DNA of 64,000 bases. It comes from Entonaema liquescens. Its lineage: Eukaryota > Ascomycota > Sordariomycetes > Xylariales > Xylariaceae. A model generated the notes under the pieces. It was given only the letters and a program-made list of their open reading frames with translations. It had not been told where the DNA came from and made no database searches. The first letter of the stretch is position 1. The number at the start of each line of letters is the position of its first letter. Of the stretch, positions 33,901-45,186 are shown piece after piece. The position numbers and the translations under genes are program-made. The stretch is taken from positions 3,348,001-3,412,000 of the forward strand of contig CADCSX010000003.1 in assembly GCA_902805475.1 (NCBI GenBank). The letters are read 5' to 3'.

Positions 33901-36600
33901 TATAAGATTAGTCTCGGCCACGGAGTCCCAGGTACCATTCTGCAGATGCCCACTGGCTGCGGTCCCGGCAAGTACGCCGTGGCTAAGGACATGGTGCCAT
34001 CTACTACCAACGTACTGCCTCGTCATCTTTCTCATCTGGCATCTAGCTCTCCCGTTGTGTACGACCTGACGTTTGACTATGACTTTATACGGGTCCCGCG
34101 CGATCTAGGCGACACACAGATGCGTGTCGACTTCAGTAACCAGGATGACTACTGGGATACGGTCGTTGCGGGCGCGAGCACTAAGAAGAAAAGAGTGAAA
34201 CGGTCACTTGAAGATGTCGGCGGCAACCACGTCCGCTGGCTCGAGGAGGAGTTCAGGGATGACTATCATTTTGGCGCGCTTGAACGTCGCGACCTCGAGG
34301 CGCGCTGGTTCGGGTCTAGTATTTTATCGTGGCTTGCGCAGATGGTCAAACCTGAAATCAAGAGCGAGTTCACGCACAAGTACGAGGATACGCTGACAGC
34401 TAAGCTCATCGACGATACTTGGTCTTGCACTAAAGGCGATGTATCATACGAGGGACACCTACTCGCACAGGCGCTGCTTAAAATTAAGGTTGAATCCAGC
34501 TTCGGCTTCACCCTAGTCGTCACTAAATTGTCGCTACCGCTCGACCTCAGTCAGAGCTACCTCACATTTTATAACAAGGGCGAGGTCACGGGCGTATTAA
34601 CACTCGAGGCTGTTGCCAAGGTCTTCTACCACAAAGGGGAAGTCATCGTCAATATCCCCTTCCCAGGCGCCTCTTTCAAGATACCTGGCATCGCCACCAT
34701 TGGACCGCAGCTTACGATTGAGGGGAGCATTGATGCGTCCCTATCTCTAGCCGGGACCATCGAGACCAAACTCCAAATTGCGAGCTGGGAAGTTCGTCAA
34801 GTTGTGCCGGACGATAACAACGATGAGTACAAACCTAAGGAGATCGGCGATGCCAAACCAAACCTCGACCAGATGGGCAGTATGAATGGTATCCAAAAAC
34901 CCGAATTCTACGCCGGAGTCCAGGTTCAAGGTGATGTTACGGCGAAGTTGTCGGCAGCAGCCGAGTTTGGTGTGCGCTTTGATCCCAGATGGGATGTCGA
35001 CCCGGCGGCGGCGGCAGTGGTAGGCGAGGCCAGCGTAATGGTGAAGTTAAAGGGAGGCATATCCACAAAGGGTACGTGCCCATTTACGTGGGGGCTTGAT
35101 GTAGGAGCCCGTCTCTACGCCAGAGTCAAGGCACCTCAGGTCTTCGGGTGGCCCGGCGCTGAGTACGATATTATGCCCAAGTATAGCAAGCCTATTGTCA
35201 AGCAGAACACTTGCCCTGAACTAGGTCCGATCCCAACCAAGAGGGACCTAGTTGCCCTCAGTCTCACCTCAAACTCCTCTTCTGCCCTGCATATGCATAA
35301 CCGCAGTCTGAAGAAGAGAGCAGCGGTATGGGGCCCTGTTCTCAGCGTTCCTGTCGGTAAGTATTTCTGCCCTAGCTCGGTCAACGAGGACGAGAACTCG
35401 GGTACGCCGTGCTCGATGATCAAAGCTGCCTGGGACGACGACGTGTTTCTGACGGATGACGAGGGCGATGACTATCAAAATTTGCGTCGTCGAGAACTAC
35501 ATAGGGCTCAGTGGTTCGGCCCGTACAATGAGACCATCGTAGACCCATGGTCCACTGTGCTCGAGGAGCAAAGTACTGGTATCGGTTATAAATACTCAGC
35601 CCTATGTAAGATTCCCATTGGTATTAGATATCCTTCGGCAGGGAACCCGAAAGTCAGTAATAGCCCCATATACGGCTTCGTTAGGCCAGACGTCTGTGAG
35701 GACTACCAGTTTGGCGCTCCGTTGGATGCCCGCGTCATCACAAACCCAGTCACAAAGTACGACTCAGAGCACATACTCGAATTTCAGTTGCCAAAACAAT
35801 TCTTTGACCACCTCAATAATTCTCTCGGACTCTTTTCGCATCCAGACCCAACCATCACTAAGAACCTTACTTTCTGCGGGCTCGTCCAGGAGCATTGGGA
35901 CATACCGCCCGTGTCAATTCCAGGTTTAGATAACTCAAAGGGGTTTAACTTCCCACTTAAGCCGGCAGATCACGTCGCTCGGCAGTACCCAACGGACAGT
36001 TGGAAGATGGATGAGTACGTCCTCCTGGAGCAACCCATCAATACTCCCGCCAAGGGCAAGGCGTGGGGCGGTACGACTTCTAAGGGAAAAGAACTCCAAA
36101 TCGTCGATGCGGATAAATGGATAAGGCGCAAAATAAATACGCGCCAGGGCGCAAGTGAGATGATCAAAGCCATGCGCAGTCTGATCGGGTCGCGGATGTA
36201 TCACAACGACTTTCATATCCGTGATGTTCTAAGGCGCCAGAAGGATCGCATCGGTAACGTGCTCGACCTACTCGATACCCAGATCCTAAAAGACAACCCG
36301 CGGAAGCCAGCGCCCTACCGGCCGTGGAAGAAGCTAGAGTTGAAAGCTGAGTGGGACACGTTCATGAACGGTAAATTTGCTCTAGTCCAGACAAAGACAA
36401 TGAAGGTCATCCACGAGTTCCTACCGAGGCTCCAGGAACAGTGGGCCGACGACGCGAATCGGCGGGCTGCTGTGATAGACCCGGACAACGATGACGCGGA
36501 TACGCAGGCTAACAAACAAGAGCTACAGGACCTGATCGATAGGATCGATGCAATGGATAGTGTGGTTAAGAAGCTGCCAACTTGGATAGGGCCATTTTGA
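30920..36600 (+). CDS. Giant GH18 chitinase with chitin-binding domain (subgroup C, killer-toxin-subunit-like)
   Basis: A secreted endochitinase of the class V subgroup C type, whose architecture resembles the chitinase subunit of the yeast zymocin. My model has six exons (30920-31015, 31076-31630, 31684-31879, 31940-32058, 32124-32329, 32391-36600) and 1,793 residues. Exon 1 encodes a signal peptide (MRYLLVFTLFCWCRLALT); its junction with exon 2 is the least certain. Residues about 95-195 are Cys-rich with a hevein-type module (CCGKWGFCGMTDDFC). GH18 runs from about 200 to 540, with the catalytic DGVDFDWEYP (Glu about 323) complete. A second Cys-rich block (about 575-720) follows, then about 1,100 residues with a few Cys and no family I know. 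Several Lys/Arg-rich sites (KKKRVKRS) could be processing sites. It is intact to the stop codon. Confidence 0.88.
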
Positions 36601-37418
36601 ATTAGATTTTTGATGTCAATACTCGTCTATTATTACCATTTTCAAATCAGCATATGAATTCAGCCCTACTTTACGTATTAGTCATGCCCGAGGCCTTGCT
36701 AGGTAAACTTATACCCAACATAATCCTTATGGAACCGGAGTATAAGTAGTTTCTATTAAAGCAAAATAATCTTTTGTCGTAAACTTTCCCATCCTACTCT
36801 TCACTTCTCTTGACAATCCAGTACCAGTCAATGATACGGAGACGGCATTCGATTTTATATAAACTGGCGAGACAATGGTTCATTGGCAATGTTTAAAACA
36901 ATTTAAAATAAAAACGGTATTCTAGCCATACTGAGACCAGTATCCCTTTCAGGCCAAGGAAAAGATGGCTTTAGGTTGTTCATAGGATGCTGAACAAGGA
37001 TGAGATATCGCTAATAAACTAGCTACTGGGAGGATACGGGTTTTTGTAAGACTCTTTACTGTATCTGTGGACAAGAGAGAGCTTCTGTTCTATCTTATAT
37101 TATCTGCCATGTATCATTTGGTAAGGACAAGGTTGCTGCAAGGTATGTATCTCCATGACAGAATCCTTCAACCACTAAGGAGCTATATAAAAATCTCCAC
37201 CACGCTCAATATATCCCATCCCTTGCGTGCGGCACATTATTTCTACGCTCCGAAAACCCCTTTATGCAACTAAAATGCACTTCCTTCTTTCACCGCCCAA
37301 ACCTTCACATGTCTATCAAGGAACTCCAAGACTATACCCTGAATGACGTCTTTAGACTATGATTAGTTTCAAAATTAGTCCAAAAGACGTGTAATTTAGC
37401 TTAATCACAAAACTAGGA
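36601..37418. other. Spacer with no supported gene
   Basis: About 820 bases, A/T-rich, between the chitinase end and the esterase start. Only a short unrecognised frame (37067-37273) is present. Confidence 0.45.
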
Positions 37419-39577
37419 ATGAAAAGTCGTGCCATCCCACTGCTCCTTGGCTTGGGAGCCTTGGCCTTTGGATTGCTAGCTGTGTTCCTGGAGCCGTTTC
37501 GGGACTTCCTGCTCTTGAACGCCGAACGCTATAGCATTAAACTGCCATTCTTGGAGCAGGATTCCCCAGTTATTTTAACTGACCATACCCGCGAACTCAC
37601 CTATATTGGCAGACATTCTAACGGCGTCGACCACTTTCAGAATGTCTTCTACGCAGAAGATACTTCGGGCAACAACCGCTTTGCGCCACCCGTTCCTATC
37701 AAGCACAAAAGGGGTCGTCTATTGATGCTACGCGGTCCGGCGCCTGGTGCCCGCAGGGGACAGGTGACGTTCTTCCGTTTACGAGTAAAGTCGTTAACAT
37801 TAGCGAGAACTGCTTGAGTCTAAGAATTGCCCGACCACATGGCACAGCCCCGGATGCCAAATTGCCGGTAATGGTTTGGATACATGGAGGTACAGACATC
37901 TCATCGTAACGACGACGAGCATAGTAGACAGATTGACTAATATTGCGGAAATAGGCGGTCATGCCCTGGGATCAGCTTCGGATGTCCTATATGAACCTGA
38001 TGGCCTAGTGAAACAAGCGGCCGCAGATAGCCAGCCGGTCATTTTCGTTGGAATTAACTACCGCTTGGGTTGTATGTCAACCACATCTTCTACTGCTGTG
38101 GATAACTTCCCTAACAATCGCATAGTTTTCGGCTTCGCAACTAGTAAGGCTTTAGTGGATGCTAAGCATACCAATGCTGGCGCACGGGATCAACGTGCCG
38201 CACTTGAATGTACGTGGTACAACCAATGCTTCTATGGCCTGATTATATTGACAAGTCTTGAAAATTAGGGGTTCGTGACAACATCGAAAGCTTCGGTGGT
38301 GATCCGCAGCGTGGTAGGTGTTCTCACATGACACGAGTAGTTCAATTCTAACTTTTATAAAAGTGACTGCAGTCGGCCAAAGTGTTGGGGGTAGCGATAT
38401 TACTTTGCAATTGCTTGCATTCGGGGGAAAATATGACGCCCCTTTTCAACAGGCTGTGTAAGAAGCATACCGGTTTTGAGGCAGACTTCAGCTTCACGCT
38501 AACCAACGTTCCAGACTGATATCTGGCGCCCATGGCCTGAACATTAATACCAAGTCGGATCTAGTGGCGAATAATACCGAGGCCATCGCTGAGGGAGTAG
38601 GATGTATTAAAGGCGGTGACAGTCAATCAGTAGAGACTCTGCAATGTCTACGGGAAGCCCCTTTTGAGCTGCTAACTAACATCTCCGTTACGGCCTCCCG
38701 CACTGCGCGCCCACCGTTCGGAGAAGCATTTTTCTATCCTACCTACGACAATGACTTCTTGCTCGATCGGCCTTCCCAGTTGCTGCGCGCTGGAAAGTTT
38801 ACTAAGGGTGTACCTGTGATCTTGTCCTGGGTAGCAAATGAGGGCGCTTGGTACCCGTCTCCCACGGTGTCCACCGATGAAGAAGTCCTAGCTAGCTTCG
38901 GGTTATGGCTAACCGGCCACTCTAAAGCCACAAAAACGAAGCTTTTAGAGCTATACCCCGTCGAAGACTTCGAGAGCATGGTGCGGCCAGAATATGATGG
39001 ACCCATTACAGCGCAGTACTACCGCGCAGCGCAACTGGTCAAGGACCTCTGGTTCACCTGCCCTATACTCGATTTCGCATGGCAGTATGTAAAGAACGGT
39101 GGCATAGATGGATCGCGGCTATGGCTTTATGAGCATAATGCAACACGATTCACACCGTCGTACGAGATGATGGGTGTGCCGATGTGGCGTGTGGCCCATC
39201 TCAGCGATATCCCATATGTGCTGAACATCCAGCAATTGGGTGGAGGCGCGGATAACTCAGCAGGTCAACTCAAACTTGCGGAGAAGATGAGCCAGGGCAT
39301 TGCGAAGTTCATTACGTCCGGGAGCCCTGATGGTGGATCTGAGGGGTGGCCTGCAGTGTTCGATGCAGTAACAAAGGGAGAATTAGAGAGAGACTTCCCG
39401 AGCCAATTTGCGCTAAAACTATTCGGTGGCCCGCATGGAAATGCTGCTGTTTCTCTCAAGAAAGATGGAAACGAGGCCGCAGGCACAGCGGCTGAACAAG
39501 CTGTAAAATGGGAGAAACTGTTTGAGAGATGTGAGTATATCAACAGTGAAAAGGTAAGAGAAGAGAGCGGGGTCTAA
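37419..39577 (+). CDS. Type-B carboxylesterase/lipase with a one-base frameshift in exon 1
   Basis: An alpha/beta-hydrolase of the carboxylesterase type B (cholinesterase-like) family. Six exons: 37419-37889, 37955-38071, 38126-38209, 38269-38313, 38364-38457, 38515-39577. An N-terminal hydrophobic segment (IPLLLGLGALAFGLLAVFLE) is a signal peptide or anchor. The family order is RFAPPVP, the Cys motif GAWCPQ, SENCLSLRI, the oxyanion loop WIHGGGHALGSASD, NYRLGFFGFA, RDNIESFGGDPQ, and the nucleophile elbow GQSVGG (Ser). Glu in LSWVANEGAWYP and His in VAHLSDIPYV complete the triad. Between RFAPPVPIKH and GSSIDATRSGAWCPQ the frame shifts at the run AAAAGGGG (37707-37714): the annotated exons are one base short of a multiple of three. 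Everything else is intact (about 624 residues), so I favour a sequence error over a pseudogene. Confidence 0.82.
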
Positions 39578-40028
39578 GCAGATGAGATAAGTAAGACTTT
39601 ATAGACTATTAGTTCATAGTTTCACTACAAGGCACTGATTAAGGAGACGTTAACTGCATTCATCTTTGATGTTAACCCCTATTTTATGTCCTGCTCATTG
39701 GATATCCCATTTAACTAGATAATGAAGAAAAGTATTAAGTAACAGATCGGTTAAAATATAGTATTATACCCCAGTATTGGGGAGAAAAGTATATCTTCAA
39801 ATTGTAGTAAATTCATTAGATTTACATACACACTTAACTTCTCTATGCTTGCGCGGCCCCTGAACTGTGTGTTTGATAAATAGCGCCACTCGCCAAACAC
39901 CTGATAACGGCCCGCTAAATTTTTCTAAGAGCCAAATCCCCAGAACATTGAACTTAACAACACTAACATCAAAACTTGTTGAATCAACCTTATTCTGCAG
40001 TTATCATACAACAGGACACATAATAATT
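39578..40028. other. Spacer between esterase and TTI2 genes
   Basis: About 450 bases, A/T-rich, same-strand genes on both sides. Nothing recognisable beyond presumed terminator and promoter. Confidence 0.4.
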
Positions 40029-42131
40029 ATGTTTGAAGAAATTCTTAAAGCCTGCAAGGGGTTTAAGGAATCCGAGACTCTATTGCCGGAAATTGGCGAA
40101 GATCTCTTATCACGTAGGTTTCTTCTGCATCTTCATCTCATCTCATCTCAACTCATAGTATAAACTGACAGGCTATCATTCCAGTGGTTCCCGACGGATG
40201 CACCGCTAAAGATCTGAGCAGTTTCCTGTCAACAAGTAGAGATGAATCGGTATGCATTCGCGATTGACTGTTTAATCTGGGGTTCTCATAAAACCCTCAA
40301 AACTAAATGAGTCTACGCAGGACCACATCGCCCTGCTCATAGCCGCATATGCTATCATCCTCAAGCTCAGCAAGCAAGCAAACGAACAGGGTTCCAATGA
40401 TGAGGATATCTCAGACGATGCACTTCAAGAAATTGCTGACCATATCAGCTCCCTCATATTGCCTCTTTGCTCCAGCGACTCTCTAGACGAAGGTACAAAG
40501 TTCTTAGTTGTCATACGGAAAGAAAGGGAATCACTAATGATATATGAATAGATAAAACTGACTACACCACCCTTCAGCGCAAAGGAACCCTCGGCCTTAA
40601 AGTCCTAGACGCACTCACCAAACTCCCCTCTGAGCCCACCCCCACCCGCTCCCTCGCCTGGTGCTCCTCCGCGTCATCGCCTTCACCAACGCCACAGACC
40701 CCTGGACAACAGCAGCATCCTCCACGCTCTCCCAGGCCCTCCTCCAGCCCCTCGACGCCTCCCAAGCACGCCCATTCATCGCCGAGGACATCCTCACAGG
40801 CTTCCTCCGCCCGCTATTCTCCCAGTCCCGCCCGGCCGCCATCACAGCCTCCGGGCGCAAGGCCGCGTTCGTCGAGCCGTCGCGGTACGACGCCGGCCCG
40901 GCCCGGGAATCGCCCGGGACGAAGCCCTGGAAGTACGCTCGTCGGTACGCGGTTACGGTGTTTGAGTGGGCTGTGCGGCATGCGGACGTGAGTTGTTGTT
41001 TTCCTATGTGTCTATGAAACTAGTTTCATTACCTACCTACCTAGAAAGCAAGCTAGTCGTCTGAGAAGATACATATAACTACCTCGTTACGCCCTAGAAT
41101 TCACATCTATTGGATTGGATTAGTATGCTAACCCGCCTTGTAGTCCTCCCTCCTACAAGCCCACTGGCCGCTCTTCACACCCGTGCTCCTAACCCTTATC
41201 GACGAGCCGGGTCCCACCGCTCTCAAGGTCCGCGCTCTCGGCGTGCTACGCGCCTTCTGGGCGCGCTGTCCCCTGGGCTTGATGCGGGACACGGGCCTAG
41301 CCGAGGTGTTCGAGGAAGCCGTGTTCCCTGCGGTCCTGTACCTGCCGAGCCTGACGCCCGAGGATGAATCTCTAGATATCCTCGGCGCGGCATATCCCGT
41401 GCTCATCGAGATGGCTGGTCTTACTGTTAATCGACCAACGGGTGCAAGCACGGCGGGGGAGCAGAAGCAGACAAATCAGATCACAGAATCGCAGCGGAGA
41501 CTACTAGACAAGATCATCAGAGAGGGTATTATGGTAGGGTATCACCACGCAAAAGAGCACGTGCGGCTCGTAGGCCTATTCTGCGAAACGCTCGTCTGCA
41601 TTATAAACGGGATGGGTATACTAGCCGTGAAACACCTAAAGGTAACCGTCCCTATCCTTCCTAATATTCCCATTTACACCCCATTCCAAATCAAGCCAAG
41701 CCCACGACCTACGCCAAAACGCCCTTCCCGCTGCGAGATACCAAGTATTAACACTATTGAAAAATTAGGATTTCATCCCCATGCTCTCCGAGATCATGAC
41801 CGACCCCTTCGGCACCAAGCACCCGCCCATTCTCGTCTCCGGCACCAAACTGCTCCAGGCTCTCCTCCTCAACTGCTGGCCGCGGATCCCGCGCTACTGC
41901 AACGAGATCATCAAGATGCTCATGCTCTGCTGGCTGCACATCGAAGACGAAGAACCCTTTGCGCACGACGCCCCGACCGCGCGCGACCTAAAGGACGGAC
42001 TAACCCAAACCGCCAGTATGCTATCCGCGGTAATGAAAGCGGCACAAGTCGATTTCAGGGAACGCGCCGACCCGCTTGTCGAGAAAGAACCTCGCTTAAG
42101 CAAGCTTTTCGGGGGCGAGACGAATGCGTAA
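40029..42131 (+). CDS. TTI2: TTI2-like subunit of the Tel2-Tti1-Tti2 co-chaperone, with a one-base frameshift
   Basis: Tti2 family member. With Tel2 and Tti1 it forms the TTT complex, which with Hsp90 matures the PIKK kinases (TOR, ATM/Tel1, ATR/Mec1). Six exons: 40029-40113, 40185-40249, 40321-40492, 40552-40987, 41144-41641, 41769-42131, about 539 residues. The protein is alpha-helical. Recognition rests on the C-terminal repeat region (DFIPMLSEIMTDPFGTKHPP, then LLNCWPRIPRYCNEIIKMLM) and on upstream blocks LLRVIAFTNATDPWTTAASS and LLTLIDEPGPTALKVRALGV. In exon 4 the frame moves between about 40634 and 40662: TLGLKVLDALTKLPSEPTPT reads in one frame and LLRVIAFTN in another, with a stop upstream in the second frame. 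The exons total one base short of a multiple of three. The gene is essential in yeasts, so a base lost in this C-rich stretch is the likely cause. Confidence 0.78.
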
Positions 42132-42216
42132 CGCCAAAAAGGGGCGCGCGCGCGCATCAGGAAGACACCGAAACCTCGGAAAAGTCATGACTCGCCGCAC
42201 TCCGCGCGGCCGAGTC

Positions 42217-45186
42217 CTAATCGACCGGCTGCTGCTTGAAGAGGGATTTGCCCCTCAGCCACTTCCTATACGCCTTGTACCTCTTCTTGGGCAGATCCTC
42301 ATCCGTCACGGTGAGCGGGTTCTCGCCGATCCGCAGCAGGTCATTGTACGCGTCGATATCGTCTTCGGTGCCCGTGGGCGCTAAGCCATCCGTCTGCCAG
42401 CTGCCGTTGAGGTACTCTTGATATTCCGAGGAGTCGACGTCGGGCGGCGCCTCGTTGGAAATGACGAGGGGAAGACTTTGTGGGTGGCTGATGTACCGCG
42501 CGTAATCGTCGCCTTCTTGCGTGCTCACGGAGGGGTTAAGCGACTCCTGGACAATATTCGCAAAAGTCCACTGCGCAGTCTTCGTTTTCTCTTGAGCAGT
42601 CTGTTTCAACTTGTGGTGGTGGTCGCGGTTCTCCGCCGAGTCTTTCATGATACTGTGAGGAATCGTAGGGCCCCGGTCCGGCTGCATAGGCTGGAGCCAG
42701 CGGTGGATCGATATGCCTCTAGAACTCGTCTTTTCCGTCATGACAGATTCTGAGTCGTCATCCGGTGAAGATTTCCGAGACTCCTGAGGATCAACAATAA
42801 TAACCTCCTTCTTCGTCGTAGATTTCTTCTTCTCGTGGGTTTCTACCTCGCCCTCGGTGCGGACGCGGAAGGGGCTCAAGTCGTATTTGCCTTCCTGGGT
42901 CGATTTGAAGGGTATGTACTTGATAGTAGAATTCATCTTATATGGAAACATCTTTGGGAATGAAGATAATGTTGACGGGCGATAATACTCCAGCCAGTAG
43001 TCGTCGAAAAAGGAGACAGGTTTTGTGGCCATCTCCCCTTTCGGCGGTACGAAAGCAGGTATGGTCCGTTTCTCGAGGTGCGCCGGTGTGTACCAATGGA
43101 TATAGTCGTGCTTTTCCTTTTGCGACCACGTCCGCGGGTCAGCGTGGTGAAGGTAGTAATCCGTGGAGAGATCCCATAGCATAGGTTGTCCTTGAGCAAA
43201 GATATAATTCCCGAGGAAAAGGTTATAGGCCTCCTGTCTTTGGCTATCTAAAAACGAGTTATTATAATACCGTTTGAAACTCTCGATCATGTCACGGGAA
43301 TGGCTCGTCCACTGGTTGATTTTGCGATACGTTTCCATCGTATTTACCAACTGGGAACCACCGTACTGAACCGCGATCGTATCACCATGGTCGTGATACA
43401 TATGAGTGAATAGATTAACCGCGTCGGTATCGTAGTCGATGGTCGTATCTTCAAGAATGCCTAAAGCGTGAAGCTGGTGTCCAAGCGCTCGCTTTCCGAT
43501 CACGAACTGAGCAGCATTCGTACGGTCCAAGCAGTCGATACAATTCGTCCTCGCAACTCCGTTCTGGACACGAGTCGGAGTGATATCGCCGTCACCATTG
43601 TGGAAGATACCAGTTGTAGTAACAACAGTCTCAGCAATGTTTTCGAGCGTACCAATGACATCTTGATCCTTGCTTTTCGCAGCCCTACTCATATCCCAAG
43701 CTTTATGAATGATCTTGTGTCCCTCCGGTAAGAATTGATTTAGATAGTTGATGGCGTTCGTATACTCATCTAGCAACTTGGACTCTCGCGGCGTCCTTTC
43801 TCTAGCTTTGATAAGATTAAGCGCATATACCGGGGAGCCGTACCGTTCGAACAAGTTGTCAAAATGTAAGGCAGCCGCCGTATAAAAAGGGTCGATGAGA
43901 TTCAGCTCGATCGGCGGCTTGGGTGTAACGCCCATATTATCCTGCGTCCAATGGAGAGGAATACTTCCTCTATGCTGAACATAGGAAGTAAACTGGGGAT
44001 TTGCAAAGAGCTTGGGACCAGGAGAATGGAATGAAGTTGTTAATGCTTCAGAAACTATTTGCTCAGTCTCGACATCGTTCGCGACATAGCCTAGATCGTT
44101 TGCGCCACGCTTCAAAAACCTAGCGCCGGCAAAATATCTTGATCGCCGAGCAATTATGGTGATATGTGCTGTGCGGCCATATATAGCAATGGCAGCTTGG
44201 TCAATATATCCATGTATTATCGGTCGACACCAATCAAAAGGATCATTTATAGCATCCTCGGCAGGGCGCAGAAGATGACTATTCCAAATAAACATAGAAT
44301 TATAATCATCATATGTTGTACCTGGCATTCCATGTAACAAAGCAGTTCTTTCCCGAGTAATATTGTGTTGAAGGGTTCTGGTGATATCGTAAGAATAGCT
44401 ATAGTAGAACGATCTCGTCAGATCTAAATTCTTAAGAATATTCAAGAAGCGCTGCTCCTCAACATGACGAGCATCCGTCTTGTACTTCGCCGGGGTTAAG
44501 GGAATGAGTTCAGTTCCGTCGATCTGATAAACATAATGACCACCAATCATTGCTACTGTACTCTTCTTGGTGATCAGTAGCATGTAGTATGGCCCTGTAA
44601 ATTTGATAAAGCCTAAAATCCCCCAAGTCGTACATCTCTGCTTAATACCACCTGTACTCTTATTTCCATCATCGATAGTATTTAACAGCGAGTTCATCTC
44701 CTTCTGGCTATAAATGATTTTATCATCGGTTATACCCAGGTCAGACTCGTGAGTGTTACGATCAATTTTCAAAATGCGATAACGTTTCTCGGTTACATCT
44801 CCTCCAACGATGTAGTACCGACTTGCCGTTTCGTACAAGGTGAACTTGTGCATCTTGTAGGCTGATCGAATCGGAGCTCGTTCCTCTTCAGGCGGGGTAG
44901 CAACCCTGGACGATATGTCTGGACTGCTTGTTCGAACGAAAGGTCTTGCGACGGGTTCCTCATCGTTATCGTCCTCGACTGTCCGCTTTTGAGCTTGCAC
45001 GTTTTGTAGTAAAGTTTCGCTGCTGGCGTTATTCTGCAATAGAGGATACGTAGGCTCCAGTCGATCCGTCTCATGGGCTTCGTCATCGATTACTCGGTGG
45101 CTAACATCGTGAGAAGCTTGGCTCTGTGGCTGAGAAGTTTGGCCGTTGCTGGCCGTTGTACCATCCTGATCATTCGCGTCGGCCAT
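42217..45186 (-). CDS. FIG4: SAC-domain polyphosphoinositide phosphatase, Fig4 type
   Basis: Removes the 5-phosphate of PI(3,5)P2 on vacuole/endosome membranes and, in yeast and animals, also scaffolds the Fab1/PIKfyve-Vac14 complex. A single exon of 989 residues. The SAC domain starts near KFTLYETASRYYIVGGDVTE, with TTWGILGFIKFTGPYYMLLI and QRFLNILKNLDLTRSFYYSY. The catalytic CX5R(T) motif is present in ARTNCIDCLDRTNAAQFVIG (about residue 550, minus strand near 43540). The length, the region after the catalytic motif (DTIAVQYGGSQLVNTMETYR) and the long acidic C-terminal tail fit Fig4 better than Sac1, which has C-terminal membrane spans that are absent here. I chose ATG 45186 (MADANDQDG). 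It converges on TTI2 with only 85 bases between them. Confidence 0.9.
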   Translation of the reverse strand: MADANDQDGTTASNGQTSQPQSQASHDVSHRVIDDEAHETDRLEPTYPLLQNNASSETLLQNVQAQKRTVEDDNDEEPVARPFVRTSSPDISSRVATPPEEERAPIRSAYKMHKFTLYETASRYYIVGGDVTEKRYRILKIDRNTHESDLGITDDKIIYSQKEMNSLLNTIDDGNKSTGGIKQRCTTWGILGFIKFTGPYYMLLITKKSTVAMIGGHYVYQIDGTELIPLTPAKYKTDARHVEEQRFLNILKNLDLTRSFYYSYSYDITRTLQHNITRERTALLHGMPGTTYDDYNSMFIWNSHLLRPAEDAINDPFDWCRPIIHGYIDQAAIAIYGRTAHITIIARRSRYFAGARFLKRGANDLGYVANDVETEQIVSEALTTSFHSPGPKLFANPQFTSYVQHRGSIPLHWTQDNMGVTPKPPIELNLIDPFYTAAALHFDNLFERYGSPVYALNLIKARERTPRESKLLDEYTNAINYLNQFLPEGHKIIHKAWDMSRAAKSKDQDVIGTLENIAETVVTTTGIFHNGDGDITPTRVQNGVARTNCIDCLDRTNAAQFVIGKRALGHQLHALGILEDTTIDYDTDAVNLFTHMYHDHGDTIAVQYGGSQLVNTMETYRKINQWTSHSRDMIESFKRYYNNSFLDSQRQEAYNLFLGNYIFAQGQPMLWDLSTDYYLHHADPRTWSQKEKHDYIHWYTPAHLEKRTIPAFVPPKGEMATKPVSFFDDYWLEYYRPSTLSSFPKMFPYKMNSTIKYIPFKSTQEGKYDLSPFRVRTEGEVETHEKKKSTTKKEVIIVDPQESRKSSPDDDSESVMTEKTSSRGISIHRWLQPMQPDRGPTIPHSIMKDSAENRDHHHKLKQTAQEKTKTAQWTFANIVQESLNPSVSTQEGDDYARYISHPQSLPLVISNEAPPDVDSSEYQEYLNGSWQTDGLAPTGTEDDIDAYNDLLRIGENPLTVTDEDLPKKRYKAYRKWLRGKSLFKQQPVD

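Noticed and set aside
37740..37820. An intron to explain the esterase frame change
   Set aside because: A GTGACG-TTAG intron would remove the conserved stretch leading into SENCLSLRI, and no donor/acceptor pair in the region gives the right phase.
40661..40705. An intron GTGCTC...CACAG in TTI2 exon 4
   Set aside because: It would be only about 44 bases and would remove RVIAFTNAT, which looks like coding sequence; a lost base fits better.
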